This document shows positions 8,237-16,550 of a DNA stretch of 64,000 nt, in pieces; position 1 is the first letter of the stretch; every line of letters begins with the position of its first letter. Below the pieces are notes generated by a model. It did not search any database. It saw nothing but the letters and a program-made list of their open reading frames with translations, and was not told the DNA's origin. The translations under genes and the position numbers were made by a program. This DNA comes from Candidatus Hydrogenedentota bacterium (GTDB lineage Bacteria; Hydrogenedentota; Hydrogenedentia; Hydrogenedentales; JAEUWI01): contig JAHBVV010000028.1 in the NCBI GenBank assembly GCA_019637335.1, positions 32,980 through 96,979 of the forward strand. The letters are read 5' to 3'.

Positions 8237-11137
8237 ATGTGGGCTTGGACTTCGGCGGTCGCCATGGCGGCCCTTTCGCTGGCGGCGGGCCCGCGCGAGA
8301 TGCGCGAGCTGGAGAAGGGCAGCTTCTTTCTGCGCGCGGACACGCCAGTCATTCTGGCCGACGAACTGTACCCGGAGCGGGCGAGGCTGCTTGCGCCGCT
8401 GTCCCGCGCGGCCGGCGGGGAACTCCAGGTTATGCGCGCCTCCGAGGTGAGCCGTACGCCCGACGGGATATACATCGGCACGGCGGCGCATCCGGGGGGG
8501 CTCGACAAGCGGCGCCTGCGCAAACACCTGTACGGCGTGGCGGAGCTCGGGGAGGAGGGGTACCGCCTGGAGGTGGTGAAAAACGGCGTGATGCTGGCGG
8601 GCGGCGGGGAGCGCGGCGTGTGGCACGGCCTGCACACGCTCGCGGAGCTTCTCGCAACGCGCGGGGCCGACCTGCCCTACCTGATCATTCGCGACTGGCC
8701 GGTCCAGGGCGTGCGCGGGGTTTACCTTAGCGCGATGCCCGCCGAGGCGCACCTCCGGGACTATGCCGCGCTCCGGTGCACGCACCTTTTCTTCGATAGC
8801 CCCGACTTCCACGACCTGACCGGCGTGCGGGCGGAGGCCTGGCGCCGGGTGTTCGAGGCGGCGCGCGAAAACTACCTCGAACCCGTGCCGGTTTTCTCGA
8901 CCCTCCACGGGATGGAGGCCTTTCTCCGGGCAAATCCCCGTTTGATCGAGGGGCGGGGCGTCGAGGAGGCGATCACGCTTCGCGGGGTGGAGTGGGCGGC
9001 GCTGCGTTACCCCAATATCATTGCCGAATCGCCCGAGGAGCTTGATGTATCGATCAGCGGCGTGCCGTGCGTTTACGGCAAGGACTACTGGATCGAGGCG
9101 CAGCCTATCGTCGCGCCGTTCCTTTCGAGCCGTCCGGCCTGGCGAATTCGCCGCGAGCTGGAAGGGGCCATTCCGAGCGGGGCCGAGGTTACCGTACGCT
9201 ACAGCTTCGCCACCGAGGACTCCGGCACGCTGTGTTTCGCGGCCCCGGAGGCCCGGGAATGGCTTGCGGTCGCGCTGGAAAGGGTCGTCACCGTGTTGCG
9301 CCCGCGCGCCATCCACCTGGACCACGGCCGGATTGGCCGCCTCAACGCCGATCCGCGGTCGCGGGCGCTGGGTCTGGAGGACGCCGCGTATTTCGCGTGG
9401 ACCCTCGAAGAGATCGAAAAGGCGGCCCGCGCGGCGGACCCGGACATCGCGCTGATGATGTGGAGCGATTTGCTGACGCCGCATCAGGGCGCGGGCCAGT
9501 ACGGTTTCGAGGGGCTTGCGGAGCGGATTCCCGCTTCCATCGCCCGCCTGGGCCGCGCGCGCGCGGCGACGCCCGGCGAAGCCGTTGATCGGTTCGAGCA
9601 ATTACAGCCCGTGGCGACATCGCCCGCGATAACGCTTTTTGACGGGCCCGCCGCGTCCGCCGGGGCGTTCCAGCAAGCGCTTGTGGAAGCGGAGGCGGCC
9701 GCGGGGGGCGGATTCATCGCGCCCGCGCACGATCCGGAAGCGGCGGCGCCCCTGCTCGATATGGCTTGGGGCGGGCTGGGCAACGCCTCGATCTGGACGC
9801 GGCGCCTGAACCGCTATTTCGACGCCTCGCTGGCCGAACCCGACTTCGCGGCGATACGGGGCGTGCTGACGCGCTATCTGAACCGCGCCACCCTGCGCGG
9901 GGACGACCCCCGGGCGTTGAACCGGCAATTTGAAGATTACTGCGGCAGGCACCTCGACGTGCTCTATACCGATGAGGCGGGCTATCGGCGGGTGCGATCC
10001 ATGTTCGCCCTGATGACCGAGTATCTTGCGCTGGAGGACCGCTTCACCGCCTCCGGCGAGGAGGGCCACTTGCGCCGGCTCCGGGGCATTGTTACTGGCT
10101 GGCAGGCGCTCGACCCGGACGCCGCCGGCGAGCGCTACACGCGGATCCTCGAAACCATGGACGCGCAGCAGCTGTTTGTGCCCGCGACAATCCTGTTTCA
10201 GGAAGACCTGTATTACTACCGCGAGGATCGCCCGCCCTACCCGCAGTTTGAGATTCCCGTGCGTCCCGAGTTTCGGGATGCGCAATCCGAGGCCGAGGCC
10301 ACGATCCGCCTGTTGCCCGGTCAGGCGGCGGTGCGGCGGATTGGTTTTGAAAGCGTCCGCGTCGACGCGATGGCGCTGGAGGCGCGGCGGGCCGGGGGCG
10401 GTTTTGATGCGATGCAGACCTGGGCGGGTGTTGGCATCGCCGGCGTGCGCGCGCCGCTGATTGTCGCCGGGGGCGCGGGCGCCCCCGAATTGCGCCTGAC
10501 GGCGCGGAGCGAGGGCCCGCCCGCCGTGCTGCGGGGGCTGCGCTTTCTTGGCGTGAAGGAGCCCGCCGTGCTGGAGGGCCGCTTCGCCGTACAGCCGCCC
10601 CCGATGCGCGCAGAGTTCACGGCGTCGGCCTGGGCGCCGGTCCCGGTGGCGGGGGGCTTCCTCCGGCGCGACGCCGAGGGCTTCGCGGCCGCGCCCACGC
10701 GCATCCGGGCGCTGATCGATCGGAGCGGGCTCTACATTGGCATCGAGGCGAGCGATCCGCGGCCGGATGCCATCGTGGCGGACTTCACGCAGCGCGACGC
10801 GCCGCTGTGGGAGCAGGAGAGCGTCGAGGTGTGGCTGCACCCCGAAGGCCGCCGCCCGATCCGGCTGGCCGTCAGCCCGCAGGGCGTGCAGTTCGATAGC
10901 GAGGCGGACGACGCCGGGTGGGATGGCGCGTGGGACGCGGTGACCCAGCGCACGGAGACGGGGTGGAATGCGCTCGTGCGCGTGCCGGCGGCGTGGCTGG
11001 GGCGGGTGTCGCGCGGGAGCCGGATCCCGTTTAATGTGGTGCGGAACCGGTATGGCGTGGAGCGGGAGGAAAGCGCCTGGGCGCATGCGTATGGCGCGGC
11101 GCCGGATGTGCAGTGGGGGGAGCTGCGGTTTCCGTAG
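8237..11137 (+). CDS. Large exported hexosaminidase-like glycosidase with C-terminal CBM9-like domain
   Basis: 966 aa with a short N-terminal hydrophobic segment (residues 2-17). Residues about 30-140 resemble the GH20-associated N-terminal alpha/beta domain, ending GVWHGLHTLAEL. A barrel-like region follows from 155 to 560, then a helical stretch. About residues 800-966 match carbohydrate-binding module 9 / DOMON-like folds (SGLYIGIEASDP, WEQESVEVWL, FNVVRNRYG). At the position where GH20 enzymes carry the H-x-G-x-D-E catalytic pair the sequence is IHLDHGRIG, so the usual acid is missing. It may use another mechanism or only bind glycans. GGAGG precedes the ATG. The 3-prime end abuts a tandem array and is partly duplicated at 12.3 kb. 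Confidence 0.72.
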   Translation: MWAWTSAVAMAALSLAAGPREMRELEKGSFFLRADTPVILADELYPERARLLAPLSRAAGGELQVMRASEVSRTPDGIYIGTAAHPGGLDKRRLRKHLYGVAELGEEGYRLEVVKNGVMLAGGGERGVWHGLHTLAELLATRGADLPYLIIRDWPVQGVRGVYLSAMPAEAHLRDYAALRCTHLFFDSPDFHDLTGVRAEAWRRVFEAARENYLEPVPVFSTLHGMEAFLRANPRLIEGRGVEEAITLRGVEWAALRYPNIIAESPEELDVSISGVPCVYGKDYWIEAQPIVAPFLSSRPAWRIRRELEGAIPSGAEVTVRYSFATEDSGTLCFAAPEAREWLAVALERVVTVLRPRAIHLDHGRIGRLNADPRSRALGLEDAAYFAWTLEEIEKAARAADPDIALMMWSDLLTPHQGAGQYGFEGLAERIPASIARLGRARAATPGEAVDRFEQLQPVATSPAITLFDGPAASAGAFQQALVEAEAAAGGGFIAPAHDPEAAAPLLDMAWGGLGNASIWTRRLNRYFDASLAEPDFAAIRGVLTRYLNRATLRGDDPRALNRQFEDYCGRHLDVLYTDEAGYRRVRSMFALMTEYLALEDRFTASGEEGHLRRLRGIVTGWQALDPDAAGERYTRILETMDAQQLFVPATILFQEDLYYYREDRPPYPQFEIPVRPEFRDAQSEAEATIRLLPGQAAVRRIGFESVRVDAMALEARRAGGGFDAMQTWAGVGIAGVRAPLIVAGGAGAPELRLTARSEGPPAVLRGLRFLGVKEPAVLEGRFAVQPPPMRAEFTASAWAPVPVAGGFLRRDAEGFAAAPTRIRALIDRSGLYIGIEASDPRPDAIVADFTQRDAPLWEQESVEVWLHPEGRRPIRLAVSPQGVQFDSEADDAGWDGAWDAVTQRTETGWNALVRVPAAWLGRVSRGSRIPFNVVRNRYGVEREESAWAHAYGAAPDVQWGELRFP

Positions 11138-11141
11138 GGGG

Positions 11142-11390
11142 TGGACAGAGTGGACAGAGTGGACAGAGTGGACAGAGTGGACAGAGTGGACAGAGTGGAC
11201 CCGCCTTCGGCGGGCAGGCCCGTGGACGGAGTGGACGGAGTGGACAGAGTGGACAGAGTGGACAGAGTGGACGGAGTGGACGGAGTGGACGGAGTGGACG
11301 GAGTGGACAGAGTGGACAGAGTGGACGGAGTGGACGGGGTGGACGGGGTGGACCCGCCTTCGGCGGGCAGGCCCGTGGACGGGGTGGATT
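11142..11390 (+). repeat. 9-bp tandem array 1 (GTGGACAGA/GTGGACGGA)
   Basis: Starts four bases after the glycosidase stop. About two dozen 9-bp units GTGGACAGA, GTGGACGGA or GTGGACGGG run head to tail. They are interrupted twice by the same insert containing CCGCCTTCGGCGGGCAGGCC, itself a small hairpin. All three plus-strand frames stay open through it (for example W-T-E repeats) because the period is a multiple of three. These are not genes. Confidence 0.93.
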
Positions 11391-11482
11391 CGCCGCGGCA
11401 AATGGACGGCGTGGGGCTGTCTACCGCGCGCGCATTGGCGCGGGGCGCTGGTACCCATTCCCGGGTTTGACCGCGCCGTGGA

Positions 11483-12070
11483 CTACGGTCCGCCCTGGGC
11501 TCGCCTGCGTTCCGTGCGCACGCGGTACATCCGCTCGGTGATGCCGCCTTCATTCTCGAAGGCTCTGGCCTGGGAAGCCAGCTGTCGGTCCAGCAAGCTA
11601 CAGGCGACGTTAATCAGCACAAGCGCGGCGTTGGCCGCAATCTCAGGATAGTTGGATCCACTGGTTTCGCGATCATGTGTTTCGCGCACCCACGCGGCGA
11701 CATCGTCCGCGCTTGAGCAGCGACACGCCACGAGCGCCGCCCTGCGCGGATCGGCGTTCTCCCATCGCGCCAACTTTCGGTGACGGAGGAAATCCTCATA
11801 ATCCTTGCGGAGTTCTTCCAGGCTCGCCCGAGCGATTCCAGTGAGCTTCATCTCGATTTTCCGGGAGGTCGCGGAGGCCTGGCTGCCTTCGACGATATTC
11901 TGGACCCCGCTTCGCGCCGCCTGGACCATCTGGTCGTGGGTGCGGCTGCGAATCGCGATATAGCGATCGCAGAATCGTACGGTTACGTCGTAGACGAGCC
12001 TGGAGATCTGGTACGTCTTGAGCCGTTTGTATCCACCGTGTTTTGGGAGGATGGATTCCGCATCGGGCAT
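11483..12070 (-). CDS. Four helix bundle suffix-domain protein
   Basis: 195-aa protein of the four-helix-bundle (S23/23S intervening-sequence-like) superfamily, 'suffix' subtype. The conserved core is KHGGYKRLKTYQISRLVYD, then RTHDQMVQAARSGVQNIVEG, ATSRKIEMKLTGIARASLEE and LRKDYEDFLR. Function is unknown; family members are common in environmental bacteria and may bind RNA or pack as decoy bundles. AAAGGAGG precedes the ATG and a good promoter is visible. The gene sits alone between two 9-bp arrays and two copies of the neighbouring glycosidase 3-prime end, so it looks like cargo of a local duplication or insertion. Confidence 0.85.
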   Translation of the reverse strand: MPDAESILPKHGGYKRLKTYQISRLVYDVTVRFCDRYIAIRSRTHDQMVQAARSGVQNIVEGSQASATSRKIEMKLTGIARASLEELRKDYEDFLRHRKLARWENADPRRAALVACRCSSADDVAAWVRETHDRETSGSNYPEIAANAALVLINVACSLLDRQLASQARAFENEGGITERMYRVRTERRRAQGGP

Positions 12071-12114
12071 GTCGCGCCTCCTTTTGGTGATTGAGGTATG
12101 CTGAATTTAGTTTC

Positions 12115-12143
12115 AGTATACCAGCAAGGTCGGATGGAGGCAA
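12115..12143 (-). promoter_or_regulatory. Promoter of the four-helix-bundle gene
   Basis: On the minus strand TTGCCT, a 17-bp spacer, then TATACT, about 45 bases before the ATG, which has AAAGGAGG in front of it. Confidence 0.65.
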
Positions 12144-12153
12144 GGTTTTTTTT

Positions 12154-12300
12154 GGACGGAGTGGACAGAGTGGACAGAGTGGACAGAGTGGACAGAGTGG
12201 ACAGAGTGGACAGAGTGGACGGAGTGGACAGAGTGGACGGGGTGGACGGGGTGGACGGGGTGGACGGGGTGGACGGGGTGGACGGGGTGGACGGGGTGGA
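12154..12300 (+). repeat. 9-bp tandem array 2 (GTGGACAGA/GTGGACGGG)
   Basis: About 16 units of the same 9-bp sequence as array 1, grading from GTGGACAGA to GTGGACGGG. It runs directly into the duplicated glycosidase tail. The long open frame across it (12098-12367) simply reads the array and the duplicated tail and is not a gene. Confidence 0.93.
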
Positions 12301-12374
12301 AAGCGCCTGGGCGCATGCGTATGGCGCGGCGCCGGACGTGCCGTGGGGGGAACTGCGGTTTCCATAGGGGGGTG
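12298..12374 (+). repeat. Second copy of the glycosidase gene 3-prime end
   Basis: About 75 bp repeating 11068-11145 with four mismatches. It still encodes ESAWAHAYGAAPDVPWGELR and FP-stop in the same frame relative to the stop. Array and four-helix gene lie between the two copies. Confidence 0.9.
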
Positions 12375-12396
12375 GGGCGCGTGTGGCGCCCCACCC
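12370..12396. terminator. Hairpin between convergent gene ends
   Basis: GGGTGGGGCGC, 5-base loop, GCGCCCCACCC: a perfect 11-bp stem directly after the duplicated glycosidase tail and just beyond the end of the minus-strand ceramidase-family gene. There is no U-run, so termination is uncertain. It is probably the original downstream hairpin of the glycosidase gene. Confidence 0.4.
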
Positions 12397-12406
12397 AGGC
12401 CCGAAT

Positions 12407-13825
12407 CTACTGCTTCAGCTCCGCGAGGAGCTCCAGCACGGTCTGCTGGATGACGTTGGCGGCTTTTACTTCCAGGCGGCTCGATTTGGCGCGCCAGGTT
12501 TCGTAACCGCCGAGGGCGTGCTGGGCTTCGGTGGGCAGGTAGCCGTTGTAGCCGTTCGCCAGCTCGATCGTGAAGCTCTTGCCAAAGGGGGTTTGCTCCT
12601 TGATCGCCAGCCCGATCTCCACGAACACCTCACAGGGGATTGCCGCGATGCCGAGATCGCCGATCTGGAGCGCCTGGAGGATGAGGTCGTCCGTGTCGGG
12701 GTAGTTCGCCAGGTCGATGGTGCAATTCGCGTAGATTTCGCGCAGGCCCCGGAGTTCGCGGCCTTCCGCCGCCGCGAGCAGCGCTTTTGCTTCCTCGACT
12801 TCCGCGCCGGTCGGCTTGCGGATGCCGATGGTGACTTCGCGCTGGACAGCCGCGAGCGGGACCCAGTCCTGAAACGCGATTTCGCCGTACTGGCGGTAGA
12901 CTTCCGCCGCGACCTTGTTCCCGACATACTCCATCTGCTCGCCCGGGCCCTTGCTGTCCGCGGGCTTGGTGAAGTCGATGTTATTGATATCGCCGCTCGT
13001 GCCATTCGACATGATGCCCACGAACTCCGACAGGGCGCCGCCGGCTTTCAGCAGGTCGTGGATGCGGTTCGCGAAGACCGCGAAATAATCCGCCGAGACG
13101 CCGGGGACGCCGCCGACATAGTGCAGCGAGTAGTTGGCGAGCAGCGCGAGCGGGCGGCCCTCCAGCGTTTCCACGGCCAGGATGGCGACTTCCGGATCGA
13201 TCGGGCCGGCCGGTTTGATCAGGTCCTCGCTGGCGCGCGACGGGTTCATCTTTACTTTATCGCTGGTGTTGCCGAAGGGGTTTTCCGGCATGGCGCCCTC
13301 CTTCAGGTGCCAGCGGCGATTGAACACCTCGTCCGGCACGGAGCCCGAGCCCCAGCCAATGCGGGCGGGAACGCGATTCTGCCACGCGCGGGTAATCCCG
13401 TCCGCGATGCGCTTCGTCACGAGGTCCGTGTAAGCCGGATCGGCATCGGACTGGAAGATGTGGGCGCAGGTGCCGGCGCTGTGCGTGTGCGTCGCGGCGA
13501 CGAGCATGTGCTCCACCGGGATCTGCGTAGCCGCGGATGCGCGCTCCTTCGCCGCGTCGACATAGGGGCGCTCGATCATGCAGACGTCCACCAGCGCGAT
13601 GGCGAGCAGGTTCTCGCCGTCGTCCAGCACGAGCGAGCGCACGTAGGTCTCGTCGTGGACGCTCGCCGCCAGGCGATCGGCCATGCCGCCGGCGAGCGAC
13701 GTGCCGTACCAGGGCGTAATGTCCGCCAGGGACGCGCCCGCCTTGAAGACGCGCGCCTCCTCCTGCGCGAACGCCGCGCCCGCCATTCCGAGGGAGAGGC
13801 CCAGGGCAATCAGTATTCGTTTCAT
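12407..13825 (-). CDS. Secreted neutral/alkaline ceramidase-family protein (second of pair)
   Basis: 472 aa with a clean signal peptide (MKRILIALGLSLGMAGAAFA). It belongs to the neutral/alkaline non-lysosomal ceramidase-like superfamily. The N-terminal segment AGASLADITPWYGTSLAGG and the zinc-site motif VAATHTHSAGTCAHI (near residue 110) are diagnostic. Later come NYSLHYVGG and GDINNIDF, typical of the catalytic half. At about 470 residues it lacks the C-terminal Ig-like domain of classical ceramidases, so the substrate may be another lipid amide or a bacterial cell-surface amide. Its start lies three bases after the stop of the upstream paralogue, so both are one transcript. Confidence 0.85.
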   Translation of the reverse strand: MKRILIALGLSLGMAGAAFAQEEARVFKAGASLADITPWYGTSLAGGMADRLAASVHDETYVRSLVLDDGENLLAIALVDVCMIERPYVDAAKERASAATQIPVEHMLVAATHTHSAGTCAHIFQSDADPAYTDLVTKRIADGITRAWQNRVPARIGWGSGSVPDEVFNRRWHLKEGAMPENPFGNTSDKVKMNPSRASEDLIKPAGPIDPEVAILAVETLEGRPLALLANYSLHYVGGVPGVSADYFAVFANRIHDLLKAGGALSEFVGIMSNGTSGDINNIDFTKPADSKGPGEQMEYVGNKVAAEVYRQYGEIAFQDWVPLAAVQREVTIGIRKPTGAEVEEAKALLAAAEGRELRGLREIYANCTIDLANYPDTDDLILQALQIGDLGIAAIPCEVFVEIGLAIKEQTPFGKSFTIELANGYNGYLPTEAQHALGGYETWRAKSSRLEVKAANVIQQTVLELLAELKQ

Positions 13826-13828
13826 CGA

Positions 13829-15184
13829 TTATTCCGCCTTTGCCAGTTCGTGGATGGTGTTCATGATGTCGTCTTCGATTTCCGGCGCCCAGGGTCCGTG
13901 CACGGCGTAGTAGAGCATGGCGCCCTCGCCCTCGTAGCCGCCCTCGCGCAGCACGCGGAGCGACGGGATGTAGGCCGGGCAGTCGTTGGTGTAGGCCATG
14001 ACGAACTGCTTCTCGCGCGGGTAGTGGTGCTTGATGAGCAGGCTGTAGTCCACGGTCACCTCGCCACTCAGCGCGGTGAGCTGCACGGCGTCGCCAAACT
14101 GCCAGAGCTGAATGGCGTACGGCAGCGACTCCGGGAGCTTGCCCTCTTCCCGATAGATCTGTTTGAGCTTGTGCGCGCGCCGCACGACATAGACATTATC
14201 GCTTTCGAGCTGCTTGTCGATTTCCGCTTCCGGCGGCGCTTCGGTCAGCTTGAGGGGGATAACCTTGTACCGCGTCCGGAGCGGGCCGGTGACGGGCGTC
14301 ATCGCGCCGTTCACAACGGTGGCGACGGCATTGCCCAGTTCCGCGCCGTATTGCTCGCACAATTCAAGCGTACGGCGCGGGATGGGGTTCTGGTCTCCGC
14401 CGCAACCCGCCGCGAAGAGGGCCGTTGCGCCCGGGAAGGCTTTTTCAATGTGGATTTGCGCGAAGCCCGCGTAGTCCCCGTTGAATTCCTGAACGCTCAG
14501 GGTCGTGTTGTGGCAGGCGTAGCCGAACAGGATCCCGCGAATGGCGCCGTCCGCGCCGCGCGCCACGAGCACCGGCACATCGTGGTCGACCGGGCCGATG
14601 GGATTCAGGTCGTTGGTGACGCCGCCGATCGTGTACTTCCGGCGGTTCTTCGCGAACCCGGCCTCGCCCACGCCCCACGAAAGCGAACCGGGCGCGAGAT
14701 CCTTAAGGGATGCGTCGATCACCTGGTAGAGCAGGTCGCTCAGGTGCTCGGTATACGCGATGGCGCGCTCCTGCTCCTCGCCTTGGAGGCCGTAGGTGAC
14801 GTGGAGGCCGTTGTTCCGCACGACCGGGCCGCAGTGCGTGTGGGACGCGTTGTAGAGCAGGTTGCCGCGCGGGATGCCGTGCGCCTCCTCAATTCGCTTT
14901 GAGACGGCGTCCGTGATGTCGAGGGAGAACCCGATGATATCCGCCGTGACGATGACGGCGCGGTTTCCCGCCTCATCCTCCACCGCCAGCGCCTTCGCCC
15001 ACAGATCATGGAGCTTTCCCGTTCCGGGCTCCGTCCGCGCGGCGTAGCCCGCCATCCATACCGGGCTCTCCGGTGTAATAACCACCCGTCCAATACCAAT
15101 TTTCATGGCGTGTGCCGTTCCCCAGGGCGCCAGCAGCGCGCCCGCCAGTGCAATCAGGGCGAGGCCCCCGATTCGTCGATTCAC
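13829..15184 (-). CDS. Secreted neutral/alkaline ceramidase-family protein (first of pair)
   Basis: 451-aa paralogue of the following gene. The GTG at 15184 is chosen because TCCTCC on the plus strand, read as GGAGGA, lies seven bases upstream and a signal peptide follows (VNRRIGGLALIALAGALLAP, ending TAHA). A longer open frame upstream runs through a tandem array and is not coding. Family motifs: IGIGRVVITPESPVWMAGY, the zinc-binding ASHTHCGP, FGYACHNTTL and AAGCGGDQNPIPR. Two consecutive paralogues suggest a dedicated lipid-amide degradation step. Substrate is inferred from family only. Confidence 0.85.
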   Translation of the reverse strand: MNRRIGGLALIALAGALLAPWGTAHAMKIGIGRVVITPESPVWMAGYAARTEPGTGKLHDLWAKALAVEDEAGNRAVIVTADIIGFSLDITDAVSKRIEEAHGIPRGNLLYNASHTHCGPVVRNNGLHVTYGLQGEEQERAIAYTEHLSDLLYQVIDASLKDLAPGSLSWGVGEAGFAKNRRKYTIGGVTNDLNPIGPVDHDVPVLVARGADGAIRGILFGYACHNTTLSVQEFNGDYAGFAQIHIEKAFPGATALFAAGCGGDQNPIPRRTLELCEQYGAELGNAVATVVNGAMTPVTGPLRTRYKVIPLKLTEAPPEAEIDKQLESDNVYVVRRAHKLKQIYREEGKLPESLPYAIQLWQFGDAVQLTALSGEVTVDYSLLIKHHYPREKQFVMAYTNDCPAYIPSLRVLREGGYEGEGAMLYYAVHGPWAPEIEDDIMNTIHELAKAE

Positions 15185-15327
15185 GTACGATTCCTCCGTG
15201 GTTCGAGGCGGAACGCGCGGCGCGCGCCCGGTCCTCGGTAAACAAACCATGATGGTACAACAAGCGGCTTGGAAAGTCACCTTGGAGGCTTTAGGCTTTA
15301 GACTGGAGGCTTTAGGCTGGAGGGGAT

Positions 15328-15422
15328 CAGGGACAACAGGGACAACAGGGACGGCAGGGACGGCAGGGACAACAGGGACGGCAGGGACGGCAGGGACGGC
15401 GGGGACGGCGGGGACGGCGGGG
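15328..15422 (+). repeat. 9-bp tandem array 3 (GGGACGGCA/GGGACAACA)
   Basis: About 10 copies of a 9-bp unit GGGACAACA or GGGACGGCA/GGGACGGCG. Period and base composition match the GTGGACAGA arrays, but the unit differs. It is preceded by two GGAGGCTTTAGGCT-type direct repeats (15282-15320). It separates the divergent ceramidase and hydroxylase genes; 15185-15533 otherwise holds only promoter-like TACAAT at 15461. Confidence 0.9.
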
Positions 15423-15533
15423 TGGGTGCGTCTGTTGGGGGATACGGGGGCGCGCGGTGCTACAATGGGCGTACGTTTGCCTTTTGTCAGACAGAATGTC
15501 TGAGCCCCTGTGTTTTTTCGGAAGGAATGGCGC

Positions 15534-16385
15534 ATGTCGTGGGAAGTTCTGGTGCGTGCGGGCAGTTTTGCGGGGCTTTTGCTCCTGTTTGCCGCCTGGG
15601 AATGGATTACGCCGCGCCGCGGCCGGACGGCGCGCCGCGCGGTTCGCTGGGCGAGCAATCTCGGACTCATCGCCCTCGGCAGCATCGCGGTTCCGCTCGC
15701 CCTACCCGTAGCGAGCATGGCGATGGCCTACCTCGCGGCCGAGCGGGGGTGGGGGCTGTTCAACAATATCGGCTGGCCCTACGCAATCGCCTTCATTGCC
15801 AGCGTGCTTATCCTCGATTTCCTGATCTACCTCCAGCATGTGATGTTTCACGCGGTGCCTATCCTGTGGCGGCTTCACCGGGTCCACCACAGCGACGTCG
15901 ACCTCGACGCCACCTCCGGCGTGCGCTTCCACGTCATCGAGATTCTACTTTCCATGGTGATCAAGCTTGCCGCCATCGTCACGCTCGGCCCGCCAGTGCT
16001 TGCGGTGCTCGCCTTTGAGGTTATTCTCAACGGAACCGCGCTCTTTAACCACGCCAACATCCGGCTTCCCGAACGTGTTGACGCCGTGCTTCGGTGGTTC
16101 ATCGTTACGCCCGACATGCACAGGGTGCATCATTCCATCATTCGCGAAGAGACCGACAGCAACTACGGCTTCAACCTCTCCATTTGGGACCGGATCTGCG
16201 GCACCTACCGCGCGCAGCCGGTAAAGGGCCACGAAGGCATGACCATCGGCATCAACGCCTTTCGCGACGAGCGGGACCAGCGGCTGGACCGCCTCCTACT
16301 TCAGCCCTTTCGTTATGCGCCGTCTCAACCGCACACGGGCCTCCCGAAAGACCCGGCGCCAGATCGGTCGGACAGACTGGACTGA
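15534..16385 (+). CDS. Sterol desaturase / fatty acid hydroxylase family membrane protein
   Basis: 283-aa integral membrane di-iron oxygenase. The three His clusters are present: H102-x3-H106, H115-R-V-H-H119, and H196-R-V-H-H200, plus N-H-A near 178. Four or five hydrophobic helices surround them. Family members hydroxylate or desaturate sterols, fatty acids or carotenoids; the bacterial substrate here is unknown. GGAAGGA precedes the ATG at 15534, which is preferred to an upstream in-frame ATG at 15510. The gene is monocistronic, or is followed closely by the glycosidase that has its own promoter. Confidence 0.9.
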   Translation: MSWEVLVRAGSFAGLLLLFAAWEWITPRRGRTARRAVRWASNLGLIALGSIAVPLALPVASMAMAYLAAERGWGLFNNIGWPYAIAFIASVLILDFLIYLQHVMFHAVPILWRLHRVHHSDVDLDATSGVRFHVIEILLSMVIKLAAIVTLGPPVLAVLAFEVILNGTALFNHANIRLPERVDAVLRWFIVTPDMHRVHHSIIREETDSNYGFNLSIWDRICGTYRAQPVKGHEGMTIGINAFRDERDQRLDRLLLQPFRYAPSQPHTGLPKDPAPDRSDRLD

Positions 16386-16410
16386 TCAATGCGACGTTTT
16401 CGGCGCGGCC

Positions 16411-16439
16411 TTGACTGCACTGTCGCAATCTGCTTAAAT
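16411..16439 (+). promoter_or_regulatory. Promoter of the 16.5-kb glycosidase-like gene
   Basis: TTGACT, 17-bp spacer, TTAAAT. The predicted start site lies about 100 bases before the ATG at 16551. Confidence 0.55.
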
Positions 16440-16550
16440 CAAAGAATTCATGATTGCCTGGATGTTCTTGGGCAATGCGGAGCGCGGGATTCTTGGGCTG
16501 CCGGCCCGCCTCGGTTTATACACGCTGTACCAGCCCAGGGAGAGCGCCCT

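Noticed and set aside
9602..11458. Very long minus-strand open frame of His/Val/Ser repeats
   Set aside because: It is the antisense of the glycosidase gene extended through the 9-bp array; period-nine DNA keeps all frames open.
12098..12367. Plus-strand frame ending in the glycosidase C-terminal sequence
   Set aside because: It reads an intergenic stretch, array 2 and the duplicated gene tail; no ribosome site or independent homology.
12383..14902. 839-aa plus-strand open frame across the ceramidase-family genes
   Set aside because: Antisense shadow in high-GC DNA; the opposite strand has signal peptides, ribosome sites and family motifs.
11142..15422. Short tandem arrays as possible CRISPR
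   Set aside because: Units are 9 bp without unique spacers and there are no cas genes nearby.
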